Assembly (NCBI GenBank): GCA_030062745.1
Contig: CP099843.1
Coordinates: forward strand, 19,262,997-19,326,996
Length of the DNA stretch: 64,000 nt
Direction: 5' to 3'
From: Capitulum mitella
Lineage: Eukaryota; Arthropoda; Thecostraca; Pollicipedomorpha; Pollicipedidae
Under the pieces are notes generated by a model. The model had not been told where the DNA came from, searched no databases, and saw only the letters and a program-made list of their open reading frames with translations. Shown one piece after another: positions 21,723-34,740 of this stretch. The first letter of the stretch is position 1, and each line of letters opens with the position of its first letter. The position numbers and the translations under genes are program-made.

Positions 21723-22693
21723 CCCGCCCCCGACTGGGGGAGGGCGATTGACCGCGTCCCCTGAGGTTTTCCGAGATTACGAGAGAACGAACGAACGCAG
21801 CGCCACGAAAGTTTGCGTATCTTTTGCTTGGTTATTTTTCCAACTTGACGCAAGTTTTTGCCCTCAGGTCAAGTGAGGTGTCTGATCTAGGTCAGGTCAA
21901 GTGGACCTAACTCCAAACAAGTTCAGCGCCCCGTAACTTTTTCGCAAAACATATCACAACAAAACTTTCAAGGGTTAGATTTCAATAAATGCAATAAATC
22001 TGCCATCTCGGATTTTTCGGAAATGTCCGGGCCACTGACCTAAGGTCAAGCCCGTGTTCAGCGCGTTTTTTTCGAAAACTAATAGCAAGAAGTTTGAAAA
22101 GTTTCAAAGAATTGCAGATTTTGAAAATACAGAGGCTTTCGCGAACAAAGCTCCATCAGTTGTGTAGACTGATAACTACACATTTTTCAACATTTTAGCA
22201 CGGAAAATCATCGCAAAAACCACTAGGATCAAGAAATAACACTTGGAAAGACATGTTTCGCGGAAATAAAACAACGCTAAAATTGGTTCCAGTTAATTTC
22301 ATACCACGTTCGTCTGCGGCGCCCGCCGTGCAGCGTTGCGGAGATTGTCGTGCCTTTAACTCTACATTTCCGAGTATATATTACATAAATCAGAGAAACT
22401 AGACGTGTATCGGCATCTGCGGACTTTTACCTTTCCGCTGGTGCCTATGTCTACACTTTATTAATCACAGCGCTTGAGATCCAGGCAGTTTCTCGGTCTC
22501 ATGCAGGCGGCTATGAGAAAACACATATAGGACGTAAATAGCTTACATATTATCCAAAACTAAAGTGAGATCAGTTTCGAGGTCTACTCGTCACGAACTT
22601 TCCTTATCGTGCGACCAACCATTTCGGAGTTAGCGAGGGGCAGCCAACCCCCCAGTCGGGCGTGCAAGTCTCCGGCCGACAGTCGGGCGCGAG
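21723..22693 (+). mobile_element. TTAA-flanked MITE, family 2, complete copy (971 bp)
   Basis: TTAA at 21719-21722 and 22694-22697. The left end is CCCGCCCCCGACTG; the right end reversed is CTCGCGCCCGACTG, an imperfect terminal inverted repeat. This fits the piggyBac superfamily (TTAA target, C-rich ends). No transposase. The interior equals 1-776 of copy 1 and is diverged but recognisable at 41134-42336. Confidence 0.8.
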
Positions 22694-22892
22694 TTAACAG
22701 ACAAGGGTGTCGTTTTGTGCAAGTAATTACAAGGGGAGTGGGTGGGGAAAAACAATGAGGGTTTGACAGCCTACCCTTCGCTCAAATGTAACTTTCTTAG
22801 GCGATTTAGCCCTCTTTATTTTGTCGGATGGCATTTTTTACCTTTATTTGTTGGTTATCATTTACCAAATAATAAACTGTTTCTCCTTTTAA

Positions 22893-24017
22893 CCCAATTC
22901 CCGTTTGGGGGGCGGGGCTTCGGAAACCAATCTCGTTTTTTGCCTGCCATTTTCAGGGTTTCTGAAGCAGCTTCACGAAACTTGGTGCATTTTCCTGTCT
23001 ATTCTTCTTACTTATTGTACCAAAACTGCACGGTTTCATACTACTCACGGGCGAAGCCAGGCCGCGTTTTGGGATGCACTGCAGCGGCCGTTTTTAGCTC
23101 CGTTGAAGGCAAAAGAAATGTTACTGCCAAAAGTAGCTAGTTTAAGGTACAACTTGATACGAGTGTACGGGTAAGTAACCAGGCAAGCAAACAAAATCAT
23201 TTTGTTAATTTTAGGCCGGTTAAAATGATGAGGTAAAGGTCGAAAGAAAAAAACTGTCCTTACGTTAATAATTTTGGCTCTAATTTTCCAAATGCAAAAC
23301 CCAGAAGACTTATGACTCAAGACTGCACTTTACTTATGTACAAAGTTTCAGGTTGACACCAGGTTGGATCAAAGAGCTGTGACCTGAAATGTAACAGCGC
23401 GTACCTTACATCGTGACCACCATAAATTGGAATTCTAGTAAATGACGAAACATTTTCGAAGAATTTGAAATGCACCTAAGGTCATTCTGTGTGACTGAGG
23501 CAACTGAAGGTCATTTAAGGTCAAAGAATTCGACCTGATGAACACGTTACCATGGCACTTCCCCTTTTTTCATGTCCCACACGCCGCCTCTGCTAGCATT
23601 ATGCAAAGTAATATGACTTGTATTTTTCAGTGTAACATCACTAGTACAGACTTTTTTTAATGGTTCTCCCCTTTTCGAAACCCTGTGAACCTCTATGAAG
23701 TTCCTCGGAATTCCAAACATAGGGATCATTGGTAAAACTCCCATTCATAAACCCGATTTACGCAAATTGCATCAAATCGGTCCATAACCAGCAGAATTAT
23801 AACAAATCCAAAAATATCCTCCATTTCAAATTTTCTCGCCCCGGTATCCACCCCTTTCAAGATTCTGAAAACCTTTAATGAACATGTAGTTGACGTCATG
23901 GTGAATCGATTACAGTCTGTTGCGATGAAATCGGACGTGATCTCGAGATCTGGGGGGAGGGGCGAATCCACCCCCGGCCGGGAATCAACAATGTGGTTGA
24001 GCACACCGGAAATAAAG
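22893..24017 (+). mobile_element. TTAA-flanked MITE, family 1, copy 2
   Basis: TTAA at 22889-22892 and 24018-24021. Starts CCCAATTCCCG, ends CCGGAAATAAAG. Nearly identical to 976-2099 because it belongs to the duplicated unit, so the two are not independent insertions. Confidence 0.75.
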
Positions 24018-24021
24018 TTAA

Positions 24022-25100
24022 TCCGGCCAAGTTGCGTTCTTTATTGTTCATTTAAGACGCTGCATCCCTTTTCTGATCCCATATTACCTGCATCACCCAA
24101 AACTGTTCTTGCATCAGCGAGTTCTAGTTCTCGGTTTAAAAAAAGATCCCTCTTCGCGACCTAGCTGTCAGCACAGACAGGAATAAGGAACAGAAAGGAA
24201 TAAGTCGCACGTCAGTAGACACCCTATCAGATGGATACGTTTTCTGCCGTTGGTGTTGCCCGCCGTTACCTCGTCTTCAGTGTGTGGGTATTTGAGTCGA
24301 AACTGCCGGGCGCTACTCCTCTCGTCTGGGAAAAAACTGTCCGTCTGCCGGTGATCCACGAGGATCGTAAGGTGTCGCTGGTACACCTGTCTATTTTCCA
24401 GCTGGTATGTTCCCGGTCATATCCACGGCGCACCTTTTCCGCTAGGCCAATTACGACACGGGCTGAAGGCGCAGCCCAGGCATCCCCACCACGTTGGTCA
24501 AGGCCATAAGCTAGGCCGACTGGAATAGGTAGCGAAGCTCGGCAGCCATTCTCTCCGCAGCTGTTTGAAAAAGACCAATCACTGTTTGCTGCGGACTCCA
24601 ACGGGCTCAAACCAAGGTCCCACGACACCTGATCAGGCTTCGTGAACATGTCTACACATCGCGATGACACCATGCTGACGGGTTGACCTTTCATGAACGA
24701 ATACGCGCCAGCAAAACATGCTCCTGGGCCTTTATTGAGTTTTTCGGGACCAGATAAAACGTCTGAACAGCTCGGTGAACGTGGTAGGGGTTTTACGTGC
24801 CATCCTTCAACAGGGGAGTACGACAGTAAACCTTAAGGAACTGGGTGGGTGTCAATGAATTCGCGTTTTGCCGCAACTTAATTCCAAAAGGTCTTAAATT
24901 CCTGCAAAAGATAAAACATCACCCCTGCCAGCCAATAATAAAGAGTATGGAAGTACACCGGACGCGCCCTGTCCGGCGTTTACGGTACCCATCTGGCACG
25001 AGACAAGTCAGCTCCAACGCAGGCCTCGGGCCGTGCGCCGGGAGGTAGCGCCGCTGGCCGGTAGCGCCGCCTGGCGGGCGCGCAGTGCTGCCACCTGTAG
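24022..25100. other. Body of duplicated unit, copy 2
   Basis: Matches 2104-3180. No gene recognised; the same minus-strand 142-codon frame is open (24266-24694). Confidence 0.4.
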
Positions 25101-25107
25101 GGCCGGC

Positions 25108-25278
25108 TCAGAGCAGGCCGAGCGTGCGACGGCACCGATCGGCGCGTCTCCTGGCTGCTACTGCTGCTGCTGCGGCGGCGGCCCGCTTGGCGTGCGCCGT
25201 GCCCGGCGGCGGCGTCACCAGCGCATGCGGCGCCGCCTCCTCACCGTCTGGGGTGCTGCAGAACGCAGGCAGAGCCAT
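25108..25278 (-). CDS. Possible 56-codon alanine-rich ORF, copy 2 (weak)
   Basis: Counterpart of 3190-3366, two codons shorter in the alanine tract and with one valine inside it; the frame is kept from ATG to the stop after RRTLGLL. Same reservations as for copy 1. Confidence 0.18.
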   Translation of the reverse strand: MALPAFCSTPDGEEAAPHALVTPPPGTAHAKRAAAAAAAVAARRRADRCRRTLGLL

Positions 25279-26532
25279 CTAAGGACAGCGAGAGGCCGCC
25301 GTGAAGCCACCACGTCATTGCGCCCACCGCGAGCCGGCAGCCGCCGACGGGCCGTCTCAGGGACGGCCGTCCGGGCGGCCGATCCGACAGCGACACACTA
25401 CACAGGCGTACAGGAGACCGAGCACAGCACGCGTACACTGCACAATACACTGTACCCTACATAACACAGGTGAGCGCTGTCTGTACAGGACACCGAGCGA
25501 CGGCGGCACTCTCAGCTCCGGAGTCGTCCTCTTGCCGCGCCTGGAGCCGGCGACTGCAGGTGCGCACCCGGTGAGCTGCAGACTCGCAGCGGCGCAGAGC
25601 GTTGCAGCGGACCGAGCGGCGGCTCCCAGCAGCCGCCTGCCCTCCGCCGCCACGCCAGCGACGGCGCGCCCCGCTCCCGGAACGTTAAAGGACGATCTCG
25701 CGGCACGTCCCATATGGTGAGAGCACACTGCCGGGCGTGGTGCCGGGACAAGCCACAGTCACGGAACCGCTGCAGCACGGTGGCACAGGTCTTTATCGCG
25801 CGGACTCGCAGATCGCCCACACCGCCTCTCACACCGGCTGGGCGTTCATCCTATCACGCCGGAGGTTGCGGAAGACGATGGATGGAAGAGAGCCAAAAAA
25901 GCCTAGATGCTGGTTCCCAAGGAGGGTACTCAGAGTGGCTGGATCCCTTCTTGCTGGCAAAAAGCTCTGATGGGTCGTCTCTGTGCGTCAGTCACTACAT
26001 TCTAGCAGGAGGTGGCTAATGCTAAGAGCTGTGTTGCAGTTGATGCACTGTGGTGTTTGATAGGGATGGTCCTCAATCATTGGTTGTGTGAAGTTTGTGC
26101 GACCCGTCCTGAGTCTGATGAGGACAACTTGCTATCGCCGCCATTTTTCATTTGATGTGTCCTAGGAGCCAAGTGTGGGCTTAATCGCTATTTACCGTCA
26201 GGCACTGACAACACGGGTTTTTTTACAGATCTTCGTGACCTCACAGCTAAGCTCAACAACCCGTTTGTTATCCCGTTTTTTTGTTATTTCTTATCCCGGG
26301 AGACTGTAATGTCCATAACCACATCTGGAACGACAACAAGCGACACCCTGATTAACGCGACCGCATCATCGAGGATTTTATGGACCGGGAAAAATCTTGT
26401 TCTTCGTAACAGCGGTGAACCCGCGTACTTTTCTCAAGCAATCGCCACTGGATAAGCCATCGATTTGTCGCTAAGTTTTCCAGAAATCAGCGCCTTTTTG
26501 ACAGCGCCTCAGTGACTACCATCCCATCCAAA

Positions 26533-26782
26533 TATACGCAGCGCAAACAAACACGGATAAAATGTTATCCAGACACATTCCCAGGTGGAATATGCAAAAA
26601 AAACTGATGGTCACTTTTCCGCAGGGTCTTGAAATTCATTTTGCGGCGAGTGGATGGTAAATATGCATTCGCAAACAAACACAGATAGAATGGCATCCAG
26701 ACACATTCCTAGATGGATTACACAAAAAGCCAAATGAACATTATTCCGCAGGATTATGAAATTCATTTTCCAGCGAATGGTG
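26533..26782. repeat. Short tandem duplication, unit about 120-138 bp
   Basis: GCAAACAAACACRGATAR and CCAGACACATTC recur at about 26540-26580 and 26676-26710, followed each time by a CCGCAGG...GAAATTCATTTT block. Copy 1 of the large unit stops at the first CAGACACATT. Confidence 0.75.
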
Positions 26783-27750
26783 TCAGGCGAAGACGCAAAA
26801 TCTACGATGACGTCAAAACAGCTGGCAGTATCGCGGTCATATGATGCGGAAACCAGAAACAAAAAATCAACATCTTTGGCTGGCAACAATTCAGTTAGCC
26901 ATATGCTCAGAAACTTTTACTACCAGGTCGTTGCAATATGCTTCCAAAGTTTTCTTTTTTCCACCTACCATTTTAGGGAAGTACATCATTCCGCATCTTT
27001 CCGAGGAAAAACGCGTCATGGGAAGTCAAAATTATTTTCTATGAGACCAAAACGTGTTTATGGTACGTATTGCGTGCCAATGAAATTCTTAAAAAAATAG
27101 GAATATGATTCCGAAAAGAGCGTGAAATGGACCAAGGTAATTTCGACTCCACGGAATAGGGCAATGATTTCATCATTCGCCAACTTTTAGCGGCAGCGTC
27201 CTCTGCAATCCCACTAACAGGCCCGCCAACGCGTCGCGCACAAGTTCCCTGGTGAACACCAGAGCTGCGTTCGTAAACTTACTACCATCACTAAAAAAGT
27301 TACGATGTGCTTCCCAAATGCAGTTTGTAACATGGCTGCATTTCTGAAACATTTATAATTAGGAAAATTAATTTGCATTTATGGAAAAATCAATCTTGCT
27401 TCCCAATGATGCTTTGTACACCAAGGTAACGTGGTACGTGACCAGGTTAGTTTCTGAACACAGCCCAGAAGCGGCGCATGCCACTGCACGTCCGAAACAG
27501 GCCTTTGATTTTTTCCGCTAGCTCATCTTATCATAAGAAAAAAAAAAACAAAAAAAATTAATGGGGTGTTTTTTTTTTTCGTCGACACGAAACACCGTAA
27601 AGTAAATATTGGGACTGGTCCATTCTATTGCAGGCCAACGTGGCAGCTTCCCTCTTCCGGCCTTACAAAGTCATGGCGTTAACACACGGAGCCAAAAGCA
27701 ATCACAAATACCATAGGAAACAGTATAGCTTATCGTCGCTCTGCAGAAAA
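26783..27750. other. No gene recognised
   Basis: AT-rich sequence with short ORFs and an A/T homopolymer patch around 27538-27580. No domain or repeat boundary could be assigned. Confidence 0.4.
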
Positions 27751-28440
27751 CTACAAAGAGGGTTCCAATGCACTCGCCCATTTTTCGCTTCTTTTACCTT
27801 ATGATGCATTTAACGCTGGCAACAATGTCGTCAACAATAGGCAGTTTACTGAGCCTGAGCTGACAGAAGTTATTGCTTCTGCTGGGAATACATCGGTGGG
27901 TTCCGACTGGCTCCAATTTTCTCTTTCCCTGCATTTGTCTGACACAGCAAAACAGTTCCTATTGCACTCTTTCAACGACATATGGTGCAAACATATCTTC
28001 CTATGAAAGCTGGAAAAAGGCAGTTGTTACCCCTCTGCCAAAACCGGGCAAAGACCCAAGCAACTTAGCTCATTACCGCTCCATTTTTCTGGCTAGCTGC
28101 TTAGGAAAACTGTTCGAAAGAATCGTGATAAAATGCTTACTTGTGGCTTTAGAAACACATCAGATGTTATTAAAATAGGGATGCGGATTTCGGGAAAAAA
28201 CCTAGCTATATTGACCATCGTATCCTAATGGAAACAGATATCCCCCGTGGATCAAAGAATCGCAGGCAAACGACTGCCATCCTTTTAGATATTCGTTGCG
28301 TTTATGACATGATCTTCAAGGCTGCCGTGCTTTACAGATCAACAAACATGATTTCAAAGATCATCTAGGACACCTTATTGAAAAAAATGTCAGGTCAGAG
28401 GCTCTTTCAAGTTACACTTATCGGCTTTAGAGCAAACCGG
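27750..28440 (+). mobile_element. Decayed LINE reverse transcriptase fragment (N-terminal half)
   Basis: Plus-strand pieces read ALAHFSLLLPYDAFN, FTEPELTEVIASAGNTSVGS and AKQFLLHSFNDIW, then in another frame ESWKKAVVTPLPKPGKDPSN and AHYRSIFLASCLGKLFERIV, followed by a GFR box, a TAILLDIR-like stretch in place of VFLDL, and AVLYRSTNMISK-like remains. The order W..A.V.P.PKPGKDP, YRPI.L, K.FER, GFR is the classic start of a LINE polymerase (Jockey/CR1-like group). There are frameshifts and several stops; the catalytic YADD region is absent. Inactive. Confidence 0.85.
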
Positions 28441-28740
28441 AGCCTGTCGGTACCGGCAGTCGGTCGTGGGAGCGCGCCCAAGCCCGGCCATCCACTGATC
28501 AGGCCTGGCCCGGGGCCTACACTCGCCGGGACTGTCCGGCCTTCGGCTGTCCTGTACCCGGGCCGGTGCCGGGCGGCCGCCCCGGCTGGAACCGGCTGGG
28601 TCCGCCTGTCTGGACGGTCCCGCCCGGGGGCTGGGTGACCGGCCGGCCGGAGGTCGGCCGGCTGATCCCGCCTCGGGCGATGACGGCCGACAGGCAGTCG
28701 GCCCAGAAGCCCTGTGACGGGGCAGCCGGCTGAGGTTGTG
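28440..28740. other. GC-rich island of unknown nature
   Basis: Sharply GC-richer than its flanks. On the minus strand a frame without an obvious start runs from about 28765 down to about 28523, with a PQPAAPSQGFWADCLSAVIA stretch followed by proline and glycine. It could be an exon or low-complexity sequence; no convincing splice pair was found. Confidence 0.25.
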
Positions 28741-31253
28741 TTCTTGTCCTGGTTGTGGGTGCTGTTATGGAAATCGAGACTGTGCGTGATAGAACTTTTT
28801 GTAGTGCCAGTTCCTTAAGGCTGTCTGTCTGTAGCGAAGGTTATGAAAGCTGGTGATGTGTTCGCTAGGACACTATCGTGCCTCAGGAAAGCACACTCCT
28901 GTTTTTGCTTTCACTTCACAGAGCTATTTTTCTCTTTTTCTGATGGGCACTGAGTGGAGCTACTGGTATGCTCAGTGCTCCTACAGCAGATGCACTTAAC
29001 GACGAGGTGCGCACAGCTCCCTGGTACGGAGCCTCTCCGCACTTCAGGCGTTTGGGTTCTTACCGGCAGTTTCTGGAGCAGTGACCAAACCTTTGCCACA
29101 TGAAACACCTCAGCGAGTTCGTGATGACCACTCGTCCATCGTAACGGAGGTGACCAGCAATAAGTGTAGCAGGCAGTTTCTGGGTGTTGCCTGTCAGCGC
29201 CAAGAGGTTGGTGTCACGTCGATTTTCATCTTTGTTGTAATTTGTCGAACGTTCACACTCCCTTTGGTGTGCAGCTCTTCCGGGATTTCAGCCTCTGGCA
29301 TATAGCTCAAATGAGGAGCGAAACCTGCGCCTTGACTGGTGTTCCGGGAGGGCTAAAGTTTCACTGCGACATCTTGTCCGAAGAATGCTGATGTCTGAGG
29401 AGGGCTTTTGTTTGCGTTCTGTTTGAGGCTTTGACTACGAGACAACCATTTGTTGGTGCTTCGATTTCCAGGTTGGCAGCTAAGTATCCGCAGATAAGCG
29501 CAAGCGTTCTTCATGCCAAAAGACACTGACTTTGCAGAGTAGACATCTGTACACGATAGTTGCATAATGACAAATGATCCGAGAGGATCCCTGTCGGCAT
29601 CAGAGGGTGTCCAATCATCGCCCGTGGTCAGATGGCATGCGAGGGTCAATAGCGTGCACTGTGGTGTTCATGGCTGTTGGGCGACCTGGTTCAAGTGTGC
29701 CGGCCGCTGGCGAGGAGCAGAGCTGGACAATGATACCCTCCAGTGGTACGGCGTCGGAGCGTGTGTCAGTGACGGTGGGGTCAATCGTGGTGTCCGAATC
29801 CTCGTCCTTTTGGCGTTTTCCTCTCACCCTGACATCGTGTGCAGAGAGAACGAAGGAGAGACGCGAGAAGTGGAAAGGAAAGATTAAAGTGACAACCGTA
29901 CGTGGAGCGAAACGAAGAGAATCAACAAACGACGACAACAGCGTGGAGTGGATTTGTGCGGTGTGGTTATGACATAGTCCTGATTAGCACGATCACGCTG
30001 TGCCCTGTCTAACACTTGCCGAACGCATGCGATGGTGTTAAAAATGTCATAAACGAGCTGATCTGTCTCAAAGAGACGACATTTCTTACACATGACGGCT
30101 CAAAAGAGTCACTTGGCCCGCGAACGTTGTAAAACAGCATCTGCATGTGTGGTCAATCAAGAAGTGCGGGAACGATTTTCGACTGACACAGGGAAAATGC
30201 CAATTACAGTGTTCCTGAACATCTGATTAACCGCGTGGTATAGCTGCAAAATTAATGCTCCTACTAGGCGAACCAGTACGAACGAAGATATCGCAAAACA
30301 AGATGAGATCCGCATGGCCAGACGACCACCATACGAAACCCAGCCGCAAATGGCACACCGTGTAAACGGTAATGACTATAACGGCTAGATCACAAAATTC
30401 TACCAGCGCATAAGAATTCAGTGCCTGAAGATTAACGCAACACACGCGATAAAAAAAAAAACGGAAACAAAAATATTACTACTGAACCACTGAAATGGCC
30501 CAATTTGTTGAGTTTTCATCAGCCGCACAGCGGCGATCAAAGGCGAGGTGCACATCTGTTAAGTGTTGCAGTGTGCGATTTCTTAAGTGCAGGCTCCCTG
30601 CCCGAGCAATGAAACCCACGACCTGCACAAATTTATAACAATGGTCCATAAATTTATAACATTGGCCTCCCTTACAGACGCAATTTTATGCCGTCCTCAA
30701 TAACGTTCTCCTGGTATCACAAAGTGGCTGTAGCTATTGCGATATTTTTGAACCCATCACGCCACGTACCAACTTTAGACCCACACAAGGAATTTGTCCC
30801 ATCAGCTGATAACTTTCCCAACATTTGCTTTCATTTGCCCAGAAGCTGAAGCTGAGGCTTAGACGTTTACACAGTAACTGTTTGCACAAACATGTGAAAA
30901 TATAATTTGTTTAAAAATTTTACGCATTTTTGAATTTCGTTTTCAAAAATTTCAATTTTTCACAACTGCGGTAACCAGAAGAGGACAGTACGCTCCACGA
31001 CTGGGTTCACCAGGATGCACCGAACAGAACTCTCTCACATCTGGGACAGCAGGATACCTGGGACGGAACAAGGTCGGTCTTACCTCCGGGGAGAGCGGAG
31101 ACAGATGAGACGGAGGAGGGGCCGGGACAGAAGGCATGTTCAACACCCAGTCCGACCTGAAATGGCAGTTAACTTTTGTTTGGGAAAGATGACGTCGCAG
31201 CGTACACAGTTACCGTACACCTCCAGTTTCGCCGCCATTCAGTCCGTGAGCGC
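28741..31253. other. No gene recognised
   Basis: Short ORFs only. The longest pair (29574-29972 plus, 29615-29938 minus) are in overlapping frames with no domain. No repeat boundary assigned. Confidence 0.4.
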
Positions 31254-31257
31254 TTAA

Positions 31258-32402
31258 TCCCGTATGAGGACGGGGAATTCAAAAGCCTCCTCACCGTTTT
31301 TTTTTTTTGCTCGCCATTTCCAGGCTTTCCGGGGCAGATTCACGAAACTTGGTCACTTTTCCTGCCCATTCGACGTATTACGTCATTTGCCCAGGGGCGG
31401 AGCCAGGCCACGTTTTTGGGGCGAATCTCAGGCCATTTTCGGCACTGTTGAGGGTCAAAGAAAAATGGATGCCAAAAACTGAATTTTTAAGGAAGACCAT
31501 GACATTTTATACCAGTGTGCAGGTAAATAATTGGGCAAATATACCACGTTTGTTAACCTGGGATAGCTTCACAAGGCCAGATCAGCGTCAAAAGTCAAAA
31601 TCTGATTTTCTGTAACTCAAACATATCTATGACTCGGCAGTGCCCTCTACTTGTGCTTTAAGTTTCAGGCCAATATCAGGTCGGGCCATGGAGGTACGAC
31701 CTAAAATGTCTGCACGCGCATCCTATATCACGACGACTACGAGCAGAAGTTTTAGACATATATTCGATTCGAATCACTGGAAACGTTTTCAAACACTATG
31801 AAACGAACCCAGGCCATTCTATGTGATTACGAGGTCATCTGAAGCCATTTGAGGCCCAAGGTCGTATGCTGATCTGATGAACCGAGATATTCCCCTTTTC
31901 CATGCCCTTGCCGCCGCTTACGCCAACATTACACGAACAATGTCATGCAATGTGTACTTCTGACATACAACATGTCACAAGCAGGAACATAAAAAAATGT
32001 AACTTTTATGTTAATTTCGTTTTCAAGAGCATTCTTGTCAATTTTTCAAGTTCTCAGAACACCTATGGATATCTCAAAATTCTAAACGAGAAAATCCCAT
32101 TGATTAGCTCTCGATTCATGCTTCGGTCAATAAACAGAGGAATTATAAACAAGTAAAAATTGCCCTCTTTTTGGCTTTTTTGCTCCCCCGTATCAACCTC
32201 CTTCCAAGATTCTGAATTCCTTTTTTAAAAATGGAATTTTTGTCACGGCGAATCACTGCAATGATGCAAAAAGCTGTTTTTGTTGCGATGAAATCTGACG
32301 GGTAGTTCTCGAGACCTAGGGGTGGGAGAGTGGGAGACGGCAGAATAAGTCTCCCTTCGCACACAGGAATGCGTACTACAGTCAAAGACAAGTGAATAGC
32401 GC
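31258..32402 (+). mobile_element. TTAA-flanked MITE, family 1, diverged copy
   Basis: TTAA at 31254-31257 and 32403-32406. The interior follows the family order: ATTCACGAAACTTGG near 31336, CCCAGGGGCGGAGCCAGGCCACG near 31390 (shared with the copy at 59330), CTCGAGACCT near the right end. The ends are weak (TCCCGTATG... and ...GAATAGCGC), so the boundaries are less sure than for the other copies. No transposase. Confidence 0.65.
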
Positions 32403-32609
32403 TTAATGTGTCCAGCGATACCATGATTCATCCCTTCTAACTTGGCCGGCCCGTCTGTCTAGTGCTCCGTCTCCTGTATGCCTGCTGGCGGTCACGAGAT
32501 CACTGCAGCCCGCGCCAGCGACAGGTCTGGACCGGCCACCGATCGACGGGCATTGTGCAGTGCTGGCGGCTGCGGCCAGCACCTGCGGCGGTTCGGCGGG
32601 TTCGGGTAC

Positions 32610-32737
32610 CTCTGTATCTTGGTGAAATGGTCCAGCTGGGCGGGCACCGACAGCGACTGCACCGTCTGCTCCAGGTCCTGCCAGCCGGCGCCGCTGCCGG
32701 CCGGCTCCGGCGAGCACTCGCTCCACACGCTCGAAAC
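32610..32737 (-). CDS. Exon C of an unrecognised minus-strand host gene
   Basis: Acceptor ...GTCTCAG precedes the exon; donor CAGAG|GTACCC follows it. 128 nt, entering in phase 0 and leaving after 2 nt. Reads VSSVWSECSPEP, then GWQDLEQTVQSLSVPAQLDHF and TKIQ. Phase agrees with exon B. GC-rich like EXO1 exons and unlike the flanks. Further exons should lie to the left of this point or in missing sequence; none could be assigned. The intron to exon B is about 10 kb and full of repeats. Confidence 0.5.
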
Positions 32738-34740
32738 CTGAGACGTGGCGGACATAAGCAAACGTGAACAGAGGACAATGGGGAACTTCAACGTAACGAT
32801 TGGCGAGCAGGAAATCCGGTCACCCCAATCCACACGGGGTCACAATTACTTCCTCACTGGAAATTCATCGAAGCAGCCTAAATGAATCGGAAAGTTCCAC
32901 GGGAAAAAATCGCTCATTGCGAGTTTTTTCACATCAAGGCTTTCGCCAACGTTACATACAACGGACATATTTCATCTAAAATTAACCTAGAGCAATCATA
33001 TTGGCAAGGAGGCCCAATCACCCCACATCTATTTCGTTCGCTTTGAATCATATACCAGAGAACATACAGGGGAATGAAAATACTCAAGGCATCAAGATAA
33101 GGAACACTGAATGCAAGGTTTCACGTTATGCTCATGATCCACTATGTTTTCTAGACGGGCATTCAGTACTTCTCGACACATCCTTGAAGATACAGGAGAA
33201 TCTGTCGATTTCTCTGGCCAATATCCTAACGCCCCAAAATGTAAGACCATGGCGTAAGGAATCAGTACCTAAGCGAAAGACCCAACCATTGTTCATGCTT
33301 CAAATGGATTATTAGCATACAATTTTTGGGTACAATACATAAAGTGAATCCAGACACAATCCTGTCATTGAATTACGACCCATAGTTAGCAAAATGCAAG
33401 GCTATTAAAATGCTGACTACGAAATCGATTCTTCTCGCAATTTCCACCGAAGTATTTATGGTCATGCTAAAATCGCCACCAGATTATATAAAAACTCTAA
33501 ATCGGGAGCTACACAGATTTACAAGCGGCAGCAAACGAGAGGATCTAAAGCAAAATCGTAGAGGATCCGTCATGAGCCTTTCTTTTTCGACGGTGGTCCG
33601 AAAATGATTAATTTGAGACTTTACATGGCGCCGATAGACCACCTGAGTAACAATGCCACCCGCATCCACAAACTCATGGACAGACGTCGTGAGCCAAAAA
33701 TATATCTAAAGTTAAGCATTTATGGGAGCAAAACGCAGCATCAGATTTTCAAATTGCATAACCTATCACCAATACGTCCTGGAGAGAAGTATATATGACA
33801 CTTGCATGGGTAAGTGTCAATGAATCATACACACCATGAAATAGCTCAGTGCTAAGACTCAAGACTCAGACTAACTTAATAACGTACCTTTATATCGACT
33901 TAATAACGTGCCATGCAAGGCATGTTCCCTGGCCGTTTGACACTGACCTTTAAAGAATTTTGGGTACAAATGAGCTCTTGAAATGGCCCAAATTATCGTG
34001 CACATGCAACACTGCAATTGGAGTTTCGACCTCGAAACATCATGAGCATGCTAGTGAACTTCAGCTGCCAACTCTGGATAACTCTACAAGTCAGTTCAGT
34101 CCACGCTGTAAATTTTCACGGAATGTTACACAACGCTGCAAAAGACGATATCTTCACACCGGTCATCCATATCGCCAAACGGACGCCACCAGTTTACTCC
34201 GCGAAACTGGAATCTGCATAAAACCGCCAAAGGACACATCAAAAAAAATGCTGCAATTTTCGCAAGAACACTGCTGCGTTACTGGTACGTGGAATATCTT
34301 GTAACAAAATTTGACAGTCTATTCGGCTATATCCAAATATATATACCAAAAATAAGTTGGTTCAGTTCTGTTTGTAAAATCTATGCTCATTAAACCCGGA
34401 AAATGGAAAGGCACATTTGCACGAGGTTGAAATAGCATGGGTTCAGTGGCGCTCTACCTTATTCCCTCAGGTCATGATGACACGCTAGGCAAGTCAGTCA
34501 CCATGCATTGTAAAAGCACAGAAAATACGGCAGCAAAGTACAACTGGACGTCGAACCGCGAAATTGGTTGTCTTTATGACGTCATTACGACGTGACCTAG
34601 GATAACGTCACTTCCAATTTTGTGTCATGTGCTTATTGATGGAAGAAAAAGTACTGAATTTTTGAAGACGCTGCGTTTGTTCGTTTTGGGGTTATATAAC
34701 AAATGCGCCAAAAGGGGGGGGGTGTAAACGCCCATCCCAA
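32738..34740. other. Presumed intron sequence, no feature recognised
   Basis: Lies between exons C and B of the minus-strand gene. AT-rich, short ORFs only. Confidence 0.35.

Larger units (their letters stand above)
21917..26579 (+). repeat. Copy 2 of the ~5 kb duplicated unit
   Basis: Counterpart of 1-5517, in the same orientation. This copy is shorter because its minisatellites are contracted and it lacks the extra block present at about 3950-4720. Upstream of 21917 it continues into the left part of the family 2 MITE; the equivalent lies outside the window for copy 1. Confidence 0.9.
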
